A stretch of DNA of 64,000 nt from Streptomyces lincolnensis (lineage in GTDB: Bacteria; Actinomycetota; Actinomycetes; Streptomycetales; Streptomycetaceae). This document shows positions 52,928 through 60,684 of the stretch, in pieces; the stretch's first letter is position 1; each line of letters begins with the position of its first letter. Location: contig NZ_CP016438.1 of NCBI RefSeq assembly GCF_001685355.1, positions 62,001 to 126,000 of the forward strand, read 5' to 3'. The notes under the pieces were generated by a model. That model made no database searches. It was given only the letters and a program-made list of their open reading frames with translations, and was not told the origin of the DNA. The translations under genes and the position numbers were made by a program.

Positions 52928-53251
52928 CGGATCTCACCGCCCGGCTGGGGGAACTCGACGCGGCGAGCGAGAACTTGCGCATCACCCGCAAGACCCTCCT
53001 GGACATCCCCGCACCGGCCCCCACCGGCGAACCGGCCCGACCCGACGTCCCGGACCACCCCGCCTACCAGCAGATCCTCACCACCTTCGCCGACACCGGA
53101 AAGCCGCTGCGTGCCCGCGACCTCTGCCAGGCCCTCGACCTGCCCATCGTCCCGAAGAACACCGAAGGCATCCGCTCCAAGCTGAAACGCCTGGTCACGG
53201 GGCATCCTCATCGAACCCGAGCCCGGCCTGTTCGCTCAGCCCTGCCCCTGA
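52928..53251 (+). pseudogene. C-terminal fragment of an unidentified coiled-coil/winged-helix-like protein
   Basis: The plus frame reads DLTARLGELDAASENLRITR, KTLLDIPAPAPTGEPARP and YQQILTTFADTGKPLRARDL, CQALDLPIVPKNTEGIRSKL. After a frame change near 53200 it ends GILIEPEPGLFAQPCP. The pattern (coiled-coil, linker, winged-helix-like end) recurs in actinomycete proteins linked to transposable elements, but I cannot name it. The 5' end is cut at the IS3 fragment. Confidence 0.45.
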
Positions 53252-53440
53252 CCGTCCACTCGCCCCCGCCGACCAGGGCTCCTAACCCAGGCCCAACCGC
53301 GAAACGGACATCAGCTCACATCCCGCACTCTCAGTTCCTCATGCTCGGTGGTGGTCAACCCGTCGTCCCGCTCGCCGCGGTCGACCTCGGCCTGGCGGAC
53401 CCAGCCGCGCGGAACTTGTTTCCGTGCGGCTTCGGACGGC

Positions 53441-54403
53441 TCAGATCTCCTGGGGCTTGTAGGAGCTGGGGTCGCGCAGGATGACGCGGCGCAGGAGGTC
53501 GACGGTTTTGGTGACGCCCTCGACGGGGGCCACAAGAACGTCCTCGTGCTCGATGCTCAGGACGTCGTCGTAGCCGGCTCGACGCAGGGCGAGGCAGAAA
53601 GCGCGCCAGAACGCGTCGTCGTGGCCGTAGCCGAGGGTGACGTAGTTCCAGGAGCGTTCCTTGGCGGCCGTGACGGGCAGCGTCTCCAGCCTGCTGGTCA
53701 GCGCCTGCCGGGCGGGTTCCAGCCGGGTGTCCTTGGCGTGCACGTGGTAGATCGCCTCGCCCAGGGCCTCGATGGCGGCGAGCGGGTCGGCCCCCATCCA
53801 CATCAGGTGGCTGGGGTCGAAGTTGGCCCCGACCACGGACCCGACCTCCTCGCGCAGGCGCAGGAGGGTGGGGACGTTGTAGACCGCCTGGTGGGCGTGC
53901 ATCTCCAGGGCGAGCTTGGGTACGCCCCGGTCACGGGAGTGGGCGACGAGGTCTCGCCAGTACGGGAGTACGGCCTCGGTCCATTGCCACTCGAGGATCT
54001 GTGTGGTCTCCGGCGGCCAGGAGACCGTGATCCAGTTGGGGTTGGCGTCGCCCGGCCCGCCCGGCAGCCCGGACATCATCACCACGCGGTCGACACCGAG
54101 CAGCGACGCGAGAGCGATCGTCCTGCGCGCGACCTGGTCGTGCTCGCGGCCGCTGGGCCCGGGGTGCAGGGGGTTGCCTGAGCAGGTGAGGGCGCTGATC
54201 GTGAGCCCTCGGTCGGCGACCTTGGCCAGCAGTTCGCGGCGCGCGCCGTCGCCGTCGAGAAGCCGGTCGATGTCGATGTGCGGGGCGGTGGACCAGGCGC
54301 CGGTGGCGAACTCCACGTGGTCCAGGCCGAGTTCGGCGGCCAAGTCCAGGGTCTCGTCGAGCGTGAGGTGCCCGACGCTGTCGGTGTTCAGACCGATCTT
54401 CAT
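53441..54403 (-). CDS. Sugar phosphate isomerase/epimerase family protein
   Basis: The 320-residue TIM-barrel protein (xylose-isomerase-like AP_endonuc_2 fold) reads MKIGLNTDSVGHLTLDETLD LAAELGLDHVEFATG, ISALTCSGNPLHPG, LALEMHAHQAVYNVPTLLRL, VGANFDPSHLMWMGADPLAA and IYHVHAKDTRLEPARQAL. The Glu, Asp-Pro-Ser-His and His-x-Lys-Asp metal ligands of the family are present. It probably isomerises or epimerises a keto-sugar or inosose-like intermediate. It is the last gene of a four-gene operon with an inositol-dehydrogenase-like enzyme 74 bases upstream. Confidence 0.88.
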   Translation of the reverse strand: MKIGLNTDSVGHLTLDETLDLAAELGLDHVEFATGAWSTAPHIDIDRLLDGDGARRELLAKVADRGLTISALTCSGNPLHPGPSGREHDQVARRTIALASLLGVDRVVMMSGLPGGPGDANPNWITVSWPPETTQILEWQWTEAVLPYWRDLVAHSRDRGVPKLALEMHAHQAVYNVPTLLRLREEVGSVVGANFDPSHLMWMGADPLAAIEALGEAIYHVHAKDTRLEPARQALTSRLETLPVTAAKERSWNYVTLGYGHDDAFWRAFCLALRRAGYDDVLSIEHEDVLVAPVEGVTKTVDLLRRVILRDPSSYKPQEI

Positions 54404-54477
54404 GATGCGTCCCGTCTGCGGTGTGGTCGGGCGGGGAGCGGTCGTTCCCCGCTGGTTCGGTGTGCCGGCGGTGGGGG

Positions 54478-55497
54478 TCAGATATAGAGGGTTGGGCGCT
54501 CGGCCAGTTCCAACTCGACGCGGCGCCCCTCGGTCTGGGCGCGGATGCCCGCCTCGCAGACCGCGGCCACGGCGTAGCCGTCCCACGCGCTGGGGCCGGT
54601 GACCTCGCCGCGCCGGGTGGCGTCGATCCATGCCTGGACCTCGCGGTCGTACGCTTCCTCGAACCGCTCGACGAAGCCGGGGGTGACCGTGCCGCCCCAG
54701 CGTCCGCCGGTGCTGACGAGCATGTCGTGCCGGTCGCCGATGCGGGCGGTGCCGTGCTCGCACACCGCCTCGGCCTGGACCTGGTAGCCGTAGCGGGCGT
54801 TGACGTAGATCTCGACGTCGACCAGGGCGCCGCCGTCGGTTTCGAAGACGACGAACTGCGGATCGGCCAGCCCTTCGGGCGCGTTCCCGGAGGGCCGCGG
54901 CCGCAACACCGTGACGGACGTGATCTCCTGGCCGAGCAGCCAGCGGGTGACGTCCATCTCGTGGGTGACGGAGTCGTTGATGAGCATGGCGCTGGTGAAG
55001 TCCGGCGGACAGGACGGGTTGCGGTGCCGGTTGTGCAGCATCAGCGGCCGGCCCAGTTCCCCGCTGTCCAGCAGCGCTTTGAGCTTGATGTACTCGTGGT
55101 CGTAACGGCGCATGAAGCCCACCTGCACCCGGCGGTGCCCGAGCCGCTGCTCGGCCTCCAGCACGCGCAGGGCGGAGGCGGCGTCGGGGGTGAGGGGCTT
55201 CTCGCACAGGACGGGCAGGTCGTGCTCGAACGCGGTGAGCAGTGCCGCCTCGTGGGCGACGCCCGGGGAGGCGAGCAGCACCGCGTCGACGTCGGGTGAG
55301 GCCATCGCTTCGGCGACGTCGCCGTAGGCCGCGCATCCGTCGACGTCGGCGGCGACCGTCTTGGCGCGATCGATGTCGACGTCGACGACGGCGGCCACAT
55401 GGGCGCCGCTGGTCACCTCGCTGATCCGGCGTACATGGTCGGCTCCCATGCGGCCGGCGCCGATCACGGCGACTCCAAGGGAGGTGCGGTAGGTCAT
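54478..55497 (-). CDS. Gfo/Idh/MocA oxidoreductase, inositol 2-dehydrogenase-like
   Basis: The 339-residue NAD(P)-dependent enzyme has an N-terminal Rossmann fold ([18 protein letters not shown]) and CEKPLTPD (catalytic Lys region). The C-terminal half has [37 protein letters not shown] (Asp/His catalytic pair) and the IolG-like [19 protein letters not shown]. It likely oxidises myo-inositol or a related polyol or sugar. AAGGA is found just before ATG 55497. It sits in the operon between the substrate-binding lipoprotein and the second isomerase. Confidence 0.88.
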   Translation of the reverse strand: MTYRTSLGVAVIGAGRMGADHVRRISEVTSGAHVAAVVDVDIDRAKTVAADVDGCAAYGDVAEAMASPDVDAVLLASPGVAHEAALLTAFEHDLPVLCEKPLTPDAASALRVLEAEQRLGHRRVQVGFMRRYDHEYIKLKALLDSGELGRPLMLHNRHRNPSCPPDFTSAMLINDSVTHEMDVTRWLLGQEITSVTVLRPRPSGNAPEGLADPQFVVFETDGGALVDVEIYVNARYGYQVQAEAVCEHGTARIGDRHDMLVSTGGRWGGTVTPGFVERFEEAYDREVQAWIDATRRGEVTGPSAWDGYAVAAVCEAGIRAQTEGRRVELELAERPTLYI

Positions 55498-55593
55498 GTG
55501 GTTCCTTGACTTGAGGAGGTGGGGGCGGTGGTGACGGTCAGCAGAGGGCCGGCCGAACCCATACGGGTCCGGCCGTGACCCGGGTCGTACGCG

Positions 55594-56613
55594 TCACCGT
55601 GTTCCCTTGGCCGCGAACGTGGCGACGGCGGCGACATTGGATTCGTCGACGAAAGCCGGGCCGGTCAGCACGGGTGCCACGCCACCGCCGCTGTAGTTGC
55701 CGTTGTTCTTATAGAGCCAGAGGGAGTCGACCGCCAGGTAGCCCTGCAGGTAGGGCTGCTGGTCGACGGCGAACTGGATGCTGCCGTCCTGGATCGCCTT
55801 CACGAGTTGCTTGTTGAGGTCGAAGGTGGCGACCTTGGCCTTGCTGTCGCCGTCGGACACCGCCTGCGTGGCGGTCAGCGCGACCGGGGCGGCGAGGGTG
55901 ACGACGTAGTCGATGGAGGGGTCCTGCTTGAGCTTGGCGGTGATGGTCGACTGCACGGACGGCATGTCGGCGCCGTTGACGAACAGGTTTTCCGTCGTGC
56001 CCGAGAAGCCCTTCTTGACGCCAGCGCAGCGTGCCTCCAGGGCGACCTGGCCCTGTTCCTGAATGACACAGGCGACCTTCTTGGCACCGAGGGAACTCAG
56101 CTTCTTGCCGACCGCCTCGCCCGCGACGGTCTCGTCCTGTCCGAAGTACTCGAGCAGGCCCTGCTTCTGCCAGTCGTCCACACCGGAGTTGAAGCCCACC
56201 ACGGGGATACCGGCCTGCACCGCCTTGGCCACGGTGCCCTTCATGGCGTCGGGCTTGGCGAGGGTGACTGCGATGCCGTCGACCTTCTGGTCGATCGCGT
56301 TCTGCACCAGGTTGGCCTGGTTGCCCCCGTTCGGGTCGGACGTGTAGATCAGCTTGACGTTGTCCTTGGCGGCCGCGGCCTGGGCGCCCTTGCGGATGGT
56401 GTCCCAGAACGTGTCACCGGGGACGGCGTGGGTGATCATCGCGATGGTCATGCGGGGTGTGGTGGCCTTGCCTGCGGAGACGCCACCGGCGCTCTCCTCC
56501 GACTTCTTGCCGCCCGAGCTGCTGGAGCAGCCGGCGAGTGCCAGGACGGTACTGGCGGTCATGGCCACCAGGACGGTGAATCTGCGGGAGCGGGAGGGAA
56601 GCGAGCGGTTCAT
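55594..56613 (-). CDS. Sugar ABC transporter substrate-binding lipoprotein
   Basis: This is a 339-residue periplasmic-binding protein of the ribose/galactose type (peripla_BP_4). It has a lipoprotein signal with lipobox LALAGC (Cys29), a Ser/Gly linker, and MTIAMITHAVPGDTFWDTIR, KLIYTSDPNGGNQANLVQNA, VDGIAVTLAKPDAMKGTV and GFNSGVDDWQKQGLLEYFGQ. It captures a monosaccharide or polyol outside the membrane. Unusually, no ATPase or permease gene is in the operon or elsewhere in the window, so it must use components encoded elsewhere. GAGGTG precedes ATG 56613. Confidence 0.9.
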   Translation of the reverse strand: MNRSLPSRSRRFTVLVAMTASTVLALAGCSSSSGGKKSEESAGGVSAGKATTPRMTIAMITHAVPGDTFWDTIRKGAQAAAAKDNVKLIYTSDPNGGNQANLVQNAIDQKVDGIAVTLAKPDAMKGTVAKAVQAGIPVVGFNSGVDDWQKQGLLEYFGQDETVAGEAVGKKLSSLGAKKVACVIQEQGQVALEARCAGVKKGFSGTTENLFVNGADMPSVQSTITAKLKQDPSIDYVVTLAAPVALTATQAVSDGDSKAKVATFDLNKQLVKAIQDGSIQFAVDQQPYLQGYLAVDSLWLYKNNGNYSGGGVAPVLTGPAFVDESNVAAVATFAAKGTR

Positions 56614-56733
56614 TTCGGCACCTCACTGTGCTGACTTGCGGGAAGGGTGATCCACCGGCGGGACGCGACACGTCCCGTTGTGGGTCGGGCGGGGAGCTGT
56701 TGGGGCGGCCGGCTGTGCGGCTCGGGGTGGGGA

Positions 56734-57516
56734 TCAGAGGGTGAACGCGGCACGGAACCGCTCCATGGCGGTGTGACTGTCGCCGGAGGGCCATGCCTCC
56801 AGGGCGACTGTGCCGTCGTAACCGAGGTCGGTGAGGGCGCGGGCGACGGCCAGATAATTGATCTCTCCGGTGCCGGGTTCACGGCGGCCGGGCACGTCGG
56901 CGACCTGGATCTCTCCGATCAGGCCGGCGCCGTGCGCGCGGCGGACGAGCTCGATGAGGTTTCCCTCGCCGATCTGGGCGTGGTACAGGTCCAGATTCAT
57001 CCGCAGACCGGGCCGATCGACTGCCGCGACCAGGGCGTAGGTGTCGGCGGCCCGCGCGAACGGGACACCGGGATGGTCGACGGCGGTGTTGAGGTTCTCC
57101 AAGGTGAAGGTGACGCCCGCGCTCTCACCCAGTTCGGCCAGACGGGTGAGCGTGCGGTGGGCGGTGATCCACATCTCGCCGGTGGCCTCGCCGGTCACCG
57201 GCACCACGGGCAGGCCAGCGCCGTCCAGGCCGGTGCCGTGCAGGTTGAGCCGGGGGCAGCCGAGATGCTCGGCTGCCTTGATCGACTCCTCGGCTGTGCG
57301 CAGGAGTTCGGTTGCGCCGTCCGGGTCGGTCAGGGTGCCGCGGATGTAGCCGGTCATCGAGGAGAACTCGGCGGGGGTCTGGGCCAGTGCGTCCAGGTCG
57401 TGCCGGGTCCAGTCCCAGATCTCCACCTGGAAGCCGGCCTCGTGGATGCGCCGGGCCCGCTCCTCGATCGGCAGGTCGCGGTAGACCATCTCGGCACAGA
57501 CCGCCAACGTGTACAT
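56734..57516 (-). CDS. Hydroxypyruvate isomerase-like TIM-barrel enzyme
   Basis: This 260-residue AP_endonuc_2-fold protein resembles hydroxypyruvate isomerase/Hyi and related ketose isomerases: GFQVEIWDWTRHDL, LNLHGTGLDG, TFTLENLNTAVDHPG, LRMNLDLYHAQIGEGN, IGEIQVADVPGRREPGTGEI NYLAV and GYDGTVALEAWPSG. Glu, Asp, His and Glu metal ligands are in the expected places. It is the first gene of the LacI-controlled operon. GGAG lies seven bases before ATG 57516, and a LacI-type operator lies 14 bases upstream of the start. Confidence 0.85.
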   Translation of the reverse strand: MYTLAVCAEMVYRDLPIEERARRIHEAGFQVEIWDWTRHDLDALAQTPAEFSSMTGYIRGTLTDPDGATELLRTAEESIKAAEHLGCPRLNLHGTGLDGAGLPVVPVTGEATGEMWITAHRTLTRLAELGESAGVTFTLENLNTAVDHPGVPFARAADTYALVAAVDRPGLRMNLDLYHAQIGEGNLIELVRRAHGAGLIGEIQVADVPGRREPGTGEINYLAVARALTDLGYDGTVALEAWPSGDSHTAMERFRAAFTL

Positions 57517-57529
57517 CGCAGCTCCAGAC

Positions 57530-57620
57530 TTATAACGTTCTAAGAAAACAGGAGCAGTACGCCAGGCGCCGGGCAGCCTGTCAAGGGTTTGTGCGGACAT
57601 TTGATTTATAACGTTGTAAC
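57530..57620. promoter_or_regulatory. Two LacI-type operators TTATAACGTTNTAA in the divergent promoter
   Basis: TTATAACGTTCTAAG (57530-57544) and TTATAACGTTGTAAC (57606-57620) share twelve consecutive positions around a central CG. They are 76 bases apart, one next to the isomerase start and one before the LacI gene. They are probable binding sites for the adjacent LacI regulator. Confidence 0.8.
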
Positions 57621-57697
57621 AACACTGGCCAGTGCGTGTCCTGCTCGGCCCGGTCTACGATCACCTGGGAGAAGCCCCTCGATCAGGAAGGCCGACG

Positions 57698-58732
57698 GTG
57701 CCATCGCGCTCTGCCGTCCCGGACGGAAAACGGCCGACGCTCAGCGACCTCGCGGCGCGGGCAGGTGTCTCCGTGCCGCTTGCCTCCATGGTCATGCGCG
57801 GTGCCAAGGGGCCCAGCGCGGCAAGTCGCGAGCGGGTGCTGCAGGCCGCGCAGGAAATCGGCTACCGGCCGGACAGCAGGGCCCGCCTCCTGCGCAGCAG
57901 CCGCTCGCACCTGGTGGGAGTGCAGTTCGACCTGCGACAGCCCTTCCACGCCGACATGGTTGAAGCGCTCTACTCCGCGGCCGGGGCGGCCGGCTATCAG
58001 ATCGCACTCAGCGCGCTCGCCGCGAGCCGCAGCGAACAGGAGGCGGTGGAGACGCTGCTCGCCGACCGCTGCGAGGCACTGATCCTGCTCAGCCCCCATG
58101 CCCCGGCGGCCCGGCTGGCAGAACTCGCTGCGCAGCTACCCGTCGTCTCCGTGGCCCGCCGGCTGCGCCCGCTTGCCGACGGCGTCGACGTCGTCCGCGC
58201 CGCCGACGACGAGGGCGCCCGCCAGGCGGTCGACCACCTCGTGGCACTCGGCCACCGCGACATCGTCCACATCGACGGGGGCAGGGCACCGGGCGCGGCC
58301 GACCGGCGCCGCGGCTACAAGTCGGCCATGAAGCACCACGGCCTCACCGACCGCGTCCGCCTCGTGCCGGGCGGGCTGACCGAGGACCACGGCGCCGCAG
58401 CCGCACGAACACTCCTCACCGAGGCCGCCCGCCCCACCGCCGTCCTCGCCTTCAACGACCACTGCGCCATCGGCGTCCTCGACACCTTCCTGCGCGCTCA
58501 GATCCGGGTGCCCGACGAGATCTCGGTCGTCGGCTTCGACGACAGCCACCTCGCCCGCCTCGCCCACGTCCAACTCACCACGGTCGGGCAAGAAGCCCGC
58601 CAGCTGGCGCGCCGGGCCGTGAGCCGGGCCGTCGCCCGGCTGGAGGGTGGGGCGACGGACGACGAACGAGAAGTCGTCGTCACACCACACCTCGTCATAC
58701 GAAGCACCACCAGGGCACCTTGCCGCTCCTGA
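57698..58732 (+). CDS. LacI-family repressor of the adjacent sugar/polyol operon
   Basis: The 344-residue protein has a LacI HTH and hinge (PTLSDLAARAGVSVPLASMV, AASRERVLQAAQEIGYRPDS) and a periplasmic-binding-like effector domain (LVGVQFDLRQPFHADMVEAL, LLADRCEALILLSPHAP, PTAVLAFNDHCAIGVLDTFL, VVGFDDSHLARLAHVQLTTV). GTG 57698 follows AGGAAGG. It is divergent from the four-gene operon at 57516-53441, with two matching palindromes between them. Release by the imported sugar or a catabolite is expected. Confidence 0.9.
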   Translation: MPSRSAVPDGKRPTLSDLAARAGVSVPLASMVMRGAKGPSAASRERVLQAAQEIGYRPDSRARLLRSSRSHLVGVQFDLRQPFHADMVEALYSAAGAAGYQIALSALAASRSEQEAVETLLADRCEALILLSPHAPAARLAELAAQLPVVSVARRLRPLADGVDVVRAADDEGARQAVDHLVALGHRDIVHIDGGRAPGAADRRRGYKSAMKHHGLTDRVRLVPGGLTEDHGAAAARTLLTEAARPTAVLAFNDHCAIGVLDTFLRAQIRVPDEISVVGFDDSHLARLAHVQLTTVGQEARQLARRAVSRAVARLEGGATDDEREVVVTPHLVIRSTTRAPCRS

Positions 58733-59119
58733 CCCTCGCTGCTCCACATCCCGGCTCGATCTGGTCGAAGTCCTCCGCGCCCCCAAAGGACCACCCGCGG
58801 CTGTCCGCCGAGGAACCCGCCTCCATCCAGGCGGACGCCCGAGCCAAGGAGGCAGGCAAGCGGACGAACGCGAGCCGCTGCCGTGGATCGCGCCTTTCAG
58901 ACACCGCACCACCTGAGGCATCAGGTGCCGCTGGCGCGGAACCTGACCGGGACCAAACACAAATCCACGGACCAAACGCTCCCTACGTTGTCCTGCGGGA
59001 GCCGGTGAGCCCTTCGTATGGTTCATCCACCCAGGGGCGTCGGGTGAGGCTTAAAACGCTCTGCCACTGGTGGCTTTGACTGATTGGCCGCCCGGTGCCC
59101 CACGACGACTCGGCTGCCG
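58733..59119. other. 387-base gap before the IS110 element
   Basis: No gene or remnant is recognised. Frames here are short and non-coding in character. Confidence 0.35.
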
Positions 59120-59128
59120 ATTAGGAAT

Positions 59129-59208
59129 TGCGAATGATCGCTCTGTAGGGAGTCGACAGCGAGGTCGTCCGTGGGAAGCGTCAGCGGAACAACGCACGGA
59201 GGCACTAC
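59129..59208 (+). ncRNA. Left-end leader of the IS110 element, possible bridge-RNA locus
   Basis: IS110-group elements are known to encode a structured bridge RNA in the non-coding left end, ahead of the recombinase. Only 80 bases lie between the left core repeat and ATG 59209, shorter than described bridge RNAs, so it may be partial or the left end may lie further out. No secondary structure was computed. Confidence 0.2.
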
Positions 59209-60064
59209 ATGGCCGCGATCTGGGCCGGCATCGACGCCGGCAAGACCCACCACCACTGTGTCGTGATCGACGAGAGCGGCCGACGACTGCTCTCGCGGCG
59301 CGTCGCGAACGACGAGCCCGAACTGACCGAACTCCTCGCCGACGTCCTGGCTCTGGGCGACGGGGTGACCTGGGCCATCGATCTGGCCGACGGCGGAGCC
59401 GCCCTGGCCATCGCGATTCTCCTCAACCAGGACCAACCGGTGCACTACATCTCCGGCCGAGCCGTCCACCGCGCCTCCGAGGGCTACCGCGGCGAGGGCA
59501 AGACCGATGCCAAGGATGCCGCTGTCATCGCCGACCAGCTCCGCGTCCGGCGTGACCTGCACCCCTTACGCGGCGGCGACGACAGGCGTCATCGACCTGA
59601 CCTACAACCAGCAGGTCACAGAGCTCGACGAGGACATTGAGGCCCGGTTCCGCGACCACCACGCCTTCGACGTGATCACCAGCATGCCCGGTCTGGGCAT
59701 CATCCTCGGCGCCGAGTTCCTGGCCGCCACCGGCGGCGACATGGCGGTCTTCGGCACCGCGGACCGCCTCGCCGGTTTCGGCGGCGTCGCCCCGGTGCCT
59801 CGCGATTCCGGGAAGATCAGCGGCAATCTTCGGCGCCCTCAGCGATACAACCGGCGCCTCCAACGGGTCTTCCCTACCTCGGCGTTGTTCAGCATCCGCC
59901 ACTGCGCCGAGTCGCGCCGGTTCTACGAACGCAAACGAGCCGAGGGCAAGCGTCACACCCAGGCCGTGCTCGCCCTCGCACGTCGCCGCGTGAACGTCCT
60001 GTGGGCCCTCCTTCGCGACGGGCGATGCTACGAGTTCTCACCGCCCAACGCGCTCGCGGCTTGA
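59209..60064 (+). pseudogene. IS110-family transposase with deletion and frameshift
   Basis: The N-terminal DEDD domain is clear (MAAIWAGIDAGKTHHHCVVI, TWAIDLADGGAALAIAI, GEGKTDAKDAAVIADQLRVR) up to about 59570. The frame then changes and about 120 residues of the linker domain are missing. The C-terminal Tnp_20 domain follows (TSMPGLGIILGAEFLAATGG, LAGFGGVAPVPRDSGKISGN, NRRLQRVFPTSALFSIRHCA with the catalytic Ser), to TGA 60064. It cannot make a working recombinase as it stands. It is preceded by GGAGG before ATG 59209. Confidence 0.8.
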
Positions 60065-60163
60065 CAGACGGCATTAGGAATCAGTCAGGACGGCGCGCGG
60101 GCTGCTGCGCATATGGTCGAGTGAGATGTTCAACGCGGCGGCGATGGGCAGGGGGCAGTCCCG

Positions 60164-60478
60164 GTGGCGGGATCCCTTCGCTCCTACCGGCGGTTGCGTG
60201 AGGGGACAGGGATCGTGCCGTTGCCGCCCCTGTGGGAAGAAGGGGCGGCCCTGCTCGGGATTGTCGGCGCTTTCGCAGAGCTCCAGACCCAGCCGGTGAC
60301 CAGCTCTCCCAGGACCCGTCCGATCTGGCCTGGGCGCGCTCTGCTGGGATCCACCACACCACGTCGCACTCGACTGGCGACGGGTGAGGCCGAGGCCGCC
60401 ACCAAGCATGCCGCCAAGGCCGACGAGGCCGAGGGCACCGCCGAGGACGCCGAGGCCGAGGAGTCCAAGGACGCCTGA
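60164..60478 (+). CDS. Possible small protein with an Ala/Glu-rich tail
   Basis: The reading frame ends GEAEAATKHAAKADEAEGTA EDAEAEESKDA, a charged helix with good codon bias in its last 30 codons. It is followed 18 bases later by a strong terminator, which suggests a genuine 3' end. The upstream part is less convincing and the start is uncertain; it may have been damaged by the nearby IS110 element. Confidence 0.3.
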   Translation: MAGSLRSYRRLREGTGIVPLPPLWEEGAALLGIVGAFAELQTQPVTSSPRTRPIWPGRALLGSTTPRRTRLATGEAEAATKHAAKADEAEGTAEDAEAEESKDA

Positions 60479-60496
60479 CGCTTCCGCGTCGTGACA

Positions 60497-60523
60497 GGCC
60501 CGCCCCTTCGGGGGGGGCGGGCC
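60497..60523 (+). terminator. Intrinsic terminator hairpin
   Basis: Ten-base G/C arms (60497-60506, 60514-60523) have a short loop, 18 bases after the stop codon at 60478. Confidence 0.7.
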
Positions 60524-60684
60524 CGTTCGCGTTGTCGGGCGTCGGTGTCGGCGCTGTCGTGCGGTGGTGTTGCCGGCGTTCGCGTTGTCGGCGGAAAGGC
60601 AGGGCAACCCCACAGCGGGTTCATAGGTCATGCATACGGCGTCACCGATCCGGGGCGCCGGATGTCCGACTCACGGGGGGTCCC

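Larger units (their letters stand above)
59120..60081. mobile_element. IS110-family element, internally deleted
   Basis: The nonamer ATTAGGAAT occurs at 59120-59128 and again at 60073-60081, bracketing an IS110 transposase gene that ends nine bases before the right copy. IS110 elements lack inverted repeats but carry such short direct core repeats at their junctions, so these probably mark the ends. The element is about 960 bases, against roughly 1.3-1.5 kb for relatives, because the middle of the gene is missing. Confidence 0.65.
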
